52,033 nt of DNA from Aliivibrio sp. (GTDB taxonomy: Bacteria; Pseudomonadota; Gammaproteobacteria; Enterobacterales; Vibrionaceae), in assembly GCA_016764915.1 (NCBI GenBank), contig JAESQY010000076.1:1-52033 (forward strand). Reading direction: 5' to 3'. Positions within the stretch are counted from its first letter, which is position 1. Every line of letters begins with the position of its first letter. A model generated the notes under the pieces. That model was not told the DNA's origin. It saw nothing but the letters and a program-made list of their open reading frames with translations, and ran no database searches. Of the stretch, positions 50,248 through 52,033 are shown piece by piece. The translations under genes were made by a program, and so were the position numbers.

Positions 50248-51162
50248 TTACTCAGGAATTATATTCGTTCCTGCAGTGCCATTTAAGATGTTTAAACCAT
50301 CTTCTAAGTCACCGATACCTACTAATTTGCCGCCTTGATTGATGAATTCACATGAAGCTTGAATTTTTGGCCCCATTGATCCAGCATCAAACTCATATTG
50401 AGCAAGTTCAGTTGGTGTTGTACTGCGAATTGCTTGTTGAGTTGGTTTACCCCAATCAAGGTATACCGCATTTGCATCTGTCAGAATAAGTAGTGCGTCA
50501 GCATTAATCTGTTTTGCTAAGTAAGCTGCAGACATATCTTTGTCGATCACGGCTTCAATACCAATAAGTTTGCCGTTTTCTTCTTTAACTGGAATACCAC
50601 CACCGCCGCCAGTACAAATTACTAGGTGACCCTGAGCAATTAGGCAAGAGATAGCATCATCTTCAACAATACCAATAGGTTGCGGGCTTGGAACTACGCG
50701 ACGGAAATGTTTTCCATCAGGTTTTACCGTCCAGTTATATTTCTCTGCTAACTCTCGAGCTTCTGCTTCAGGATAAATAGGACCAATTGGTTTAGTTGGG
50801 TCCAAAAATGCTGGATCATTTGGATCCACTTTCATCTGAGTAAGCATGCATGATACATGTAGTTTTGGCAGTAAGTTATGCAACTCTTGCATTAACATAT
50901 AACCGATCATGCCTTGTGTTTCTGACCCTAATACATCTAATGGGTACGGAGCTACTGCTTTGTACTCTAAACCTTGTAGGGCTAGTAGGCCCACTTGTGG
51001 TCCATTTCCATGTACTAATACAACATTGTATTCTTTTGCTATTTCAGAAATCGTTTTGGCAGCTTTTGCGATATTCGCACGCTGTGTAGCCGCTTCCAAC
51101 GGCTCACCGCGACGAAGTAATGCGTTTCCACCTAGTGCAACAACCACAGTTTTTTTAGTCAT
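50248..51162 (-). CDS. arcC: Carbamate kinase
   Basis: 304 aa; transfers phosphate from carbamoyl phosphate to ADP, the ATP-yielding step of the arginine deiminase pathway. Seen: ALGGNALLRRGEPL near the start, VLVHGNGPQVGLLALQ, ICTGGGGGIPV and AVIDKDMSAAYLA. It lies between arcA and argF with hairpins in both gaps. Confidence 0.96.
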   Translation of the reverse strand: MTKKTVVVALGGNALLRRGEPLEAATQRANIAKAAKTISEIAKEYNVVLVHGNGPQVGLLALQGLEYKAVAPYPLDVLGSETQGMIGYMLMQELHNLLPKLHVSCMLTQMKVDPNDPAFLDPTKPIGPIYPEAEARELAEKYNWTVKPDGKHFRRVVPSPQPIGIVEDDAISCLIAQGHLVICTGGGGGIPVKEENGKLIGIEAVIDKDMSAAYLAKQINADALLILTDANAVYLDWGKPTQQAIRSTTPTELAQYEFDAGSMGPKIQASCEFINQGGKLVGIGDLEDGLNILNGTAGTNIIPE

Positions 51163-51192
51163 TGTTCATATCTCTTATATTAGGAATAGAAA

Positions 51193-51213
51193 CTGGCGAG
51201 AAAGACTCACCAG
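51193..51213 (-). repeat. Hairpin between arcA and arcC
   Basis: CTGG-C-GAG (51193-51200) and CTC-A-CCAG (51206-51213) around an AAAGA loop, one mismatch. On the minus strand it begins CTGGTGA, like the arcC-argF hairpin, suggesting a shared intergenic element. No T run follows. Confidence 0.5.
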
Positions 51214-51229
51214 CATCGTATTATTGAAG

Positions 51230-52033
51230 TTAGATACCGTCACGTTCGATTGGGCAACTCATGCAGCGAGCGCCGCCACGTCCACGTCCAAGTTCATCTC
51301 CTGGGATAGGCAGAACTGTGATGCCAGCTTTGTCGTATTTTTCGTTAGTGTAAGTGTTACCTTCGTAACCAATTACCACACCAGGTTTAACTGTTAGTAC
51401 GTTGTTCGCATCATTCCATTGCTCACGTTCAGCTGTGAAGCTGTCACCGCCAGTTGTGATTAGGTTTAGTTTGTCTACGCCTAATGCTTTTTCGATAGCA
51501 GTAACGAAGTAACCTTCTTCTTTTACATTCACTGCGCCAGTTTCGTCGCCAGTTAGGCTCCAGCATTGAACGTCTTTACGAACAACTTCCGGGTAAACAG
51601 AGAATGTATCTATGTCCATGTGTGTCATTACTGTATCTAAGTGCATGCAAGAGCGGTGCTTAGGTAGTTGCATTGCAATAACTTGCTTCGCTTGGCCGTG
51701 CTTGAATAGGCCAGATGCTAGCTGCTCAACACCTTGTGGTGTTGTACGCTCAGACATACCGATAAGTACAGTGCCTTTACCAATAACCAGTACGTCGCCG
51801 CCTTCGATTGTAGAGTTGTCGTACATTTTTTCTTCGTCGCCGTAATACTTAATGAAGTCTTGACCAGCGAACGTTGGGTGCCAACGGTAGATTGCACGAA
51901 CGTGGTTTGTTTCACGTTGACGAGCTTCTTTAGCCATTGGGTTGATAGAAACGCCGCCGTATACCCAGCAAGATGTATCACGAGTAAATAGGTGATTCGG
52001 TAGTGGTTCAATGATGAAGTCTGTTGGAGCGTG
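51230..52033 (-). CDS. arcA: Arginine deiminase, partial at right edge
   Basis: 267 codons visible of about 405-410; the frame is open to the last base, beginning [19 protein letters not shown]. It hydrolyses arginine to citrulline and ammonia. The substrate-binding FTRD, the LDTVMTHMD core (His/Asp) and the C-terminal GGARCMSCP with the catalytic Cys are seen. An internal ATG at 51935-51937 is not the start. First visible gene of the deiminase series. Confidence 0.96.
   Translation of the reverse strand, partial: HAPTDFIIEPLPNHLFTRDTSCWVYGGVSINPMAKEARQRETNHVRAIYRWHPTFAGQDFIKYYGDEEKMYDNSTIEGGDVLVIGKGTVLIGMSERTTPQGVEQLASGLFKHGQAKQVIAMQLPKHRSCMHLDTVMTHMDIDTFSVYPEVVRKDVQCWSLTGDETGAVNVKEEGYFVTAIEKALGVDKLNLITTGGDSFTAEREQWNDANNVLTVKPGVVIGYEGNTYTNEKYDKAGITVLPIPGDELGRGRGGARCMSCPIERDGI

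Noticed and set aside
46184..52033. Horizontally acquired arginine block
   Set aside because: Composition looks like the rest of the window and no integrase, repeat or tRNA boundary is seen.

Overview
The window is a stretch of Vibrionaceae chromosome with low G+C (roughly 40% by eye). The evidence is gene order: ssb - csrD/mshH - msh pilus genes - mreBCD - maf - rng - yhdP - tldD, then the rpoN/ptsN block, the lpt/kds block, the mla operon and an arginine deiminase/pyrBI block. An Aliivibrio-like member would fit, but the genus is inference.

Layout: (1) 1-2166, minus strand: the start of a surface-polysaccharide operon that runs off the left edge. Its first gene is a polyprenyl-phosphate sugar-1-phosphate transferase preceded by a JUMPstart/ops element, next to a VpsT/CsgD-like regulator with a c-di-GMP-type WLSR motif. 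(2) 2390-6450: an MFS transporter, ssb and csrD. (3) 6600-17493: a MSHA type IV pilus locus. The assembly genes mshI-J-K-L-M-N-E-G are intact. The usual structural half (mshF, mshB-A-C-D-O-P-Q) is replaced by three separate mshA-like major-pilin genes, after which mreB follows directly. (4) 17644-30453: mreBCD, maf, a frameshifted rng, yhdP, a nitrilase-family gene, tldD, yjgA/darP and pmbA/tldE. (5) 30565-39898, minus strand: yrbG-kdsD-kdsC-lptC-lptA-lptB-rpoN-hpf-ptsN-rapZ-npr-mgtE, joining LPS precursor synthesis and export to the nitrogen PTS. (6) 40200-44789: mlaFEDCB-ibaG-murA, diverging from yrbG. (7) 44901-46169: plsC and idi. (8) 46184-52033, minus strand: ridA, an argR paralogue, pyrBI with an attenuator leader peptide (pyrL, annotated here), argF/arcB, arcC and a partial arcA.

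The left third is rich in c-di-GMP-linked surface functions: the VpsT-like regulator, the degenerate GGDEF/EAL protein CsrD and the MshE ATPase with its N-terminal c-di-GMP-binding repeats. This suggests one biofilm/attachment region. The right end is a carbamoyl-phosphate and arginine branch point. ArcA, ornithine carbamoyltransferase and ArcC break arginine down to ATP, while PyrBI uses carbamoyl phosphate for pyrimidines.

The best candidates for something unusual are the remodelled MSHA locus with three pilins and no minor pilins, the JUMPstart/VpsT-like pairing, the single-base frameshift in rng, the paired hairpins and internal ArgR-type promoter in the arc-argF block, and a divergent ArgR with Asn in place of a conserved Asp. 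I saw no tRNA, rRNA, CRISPR array, insertion sequence or prophage.
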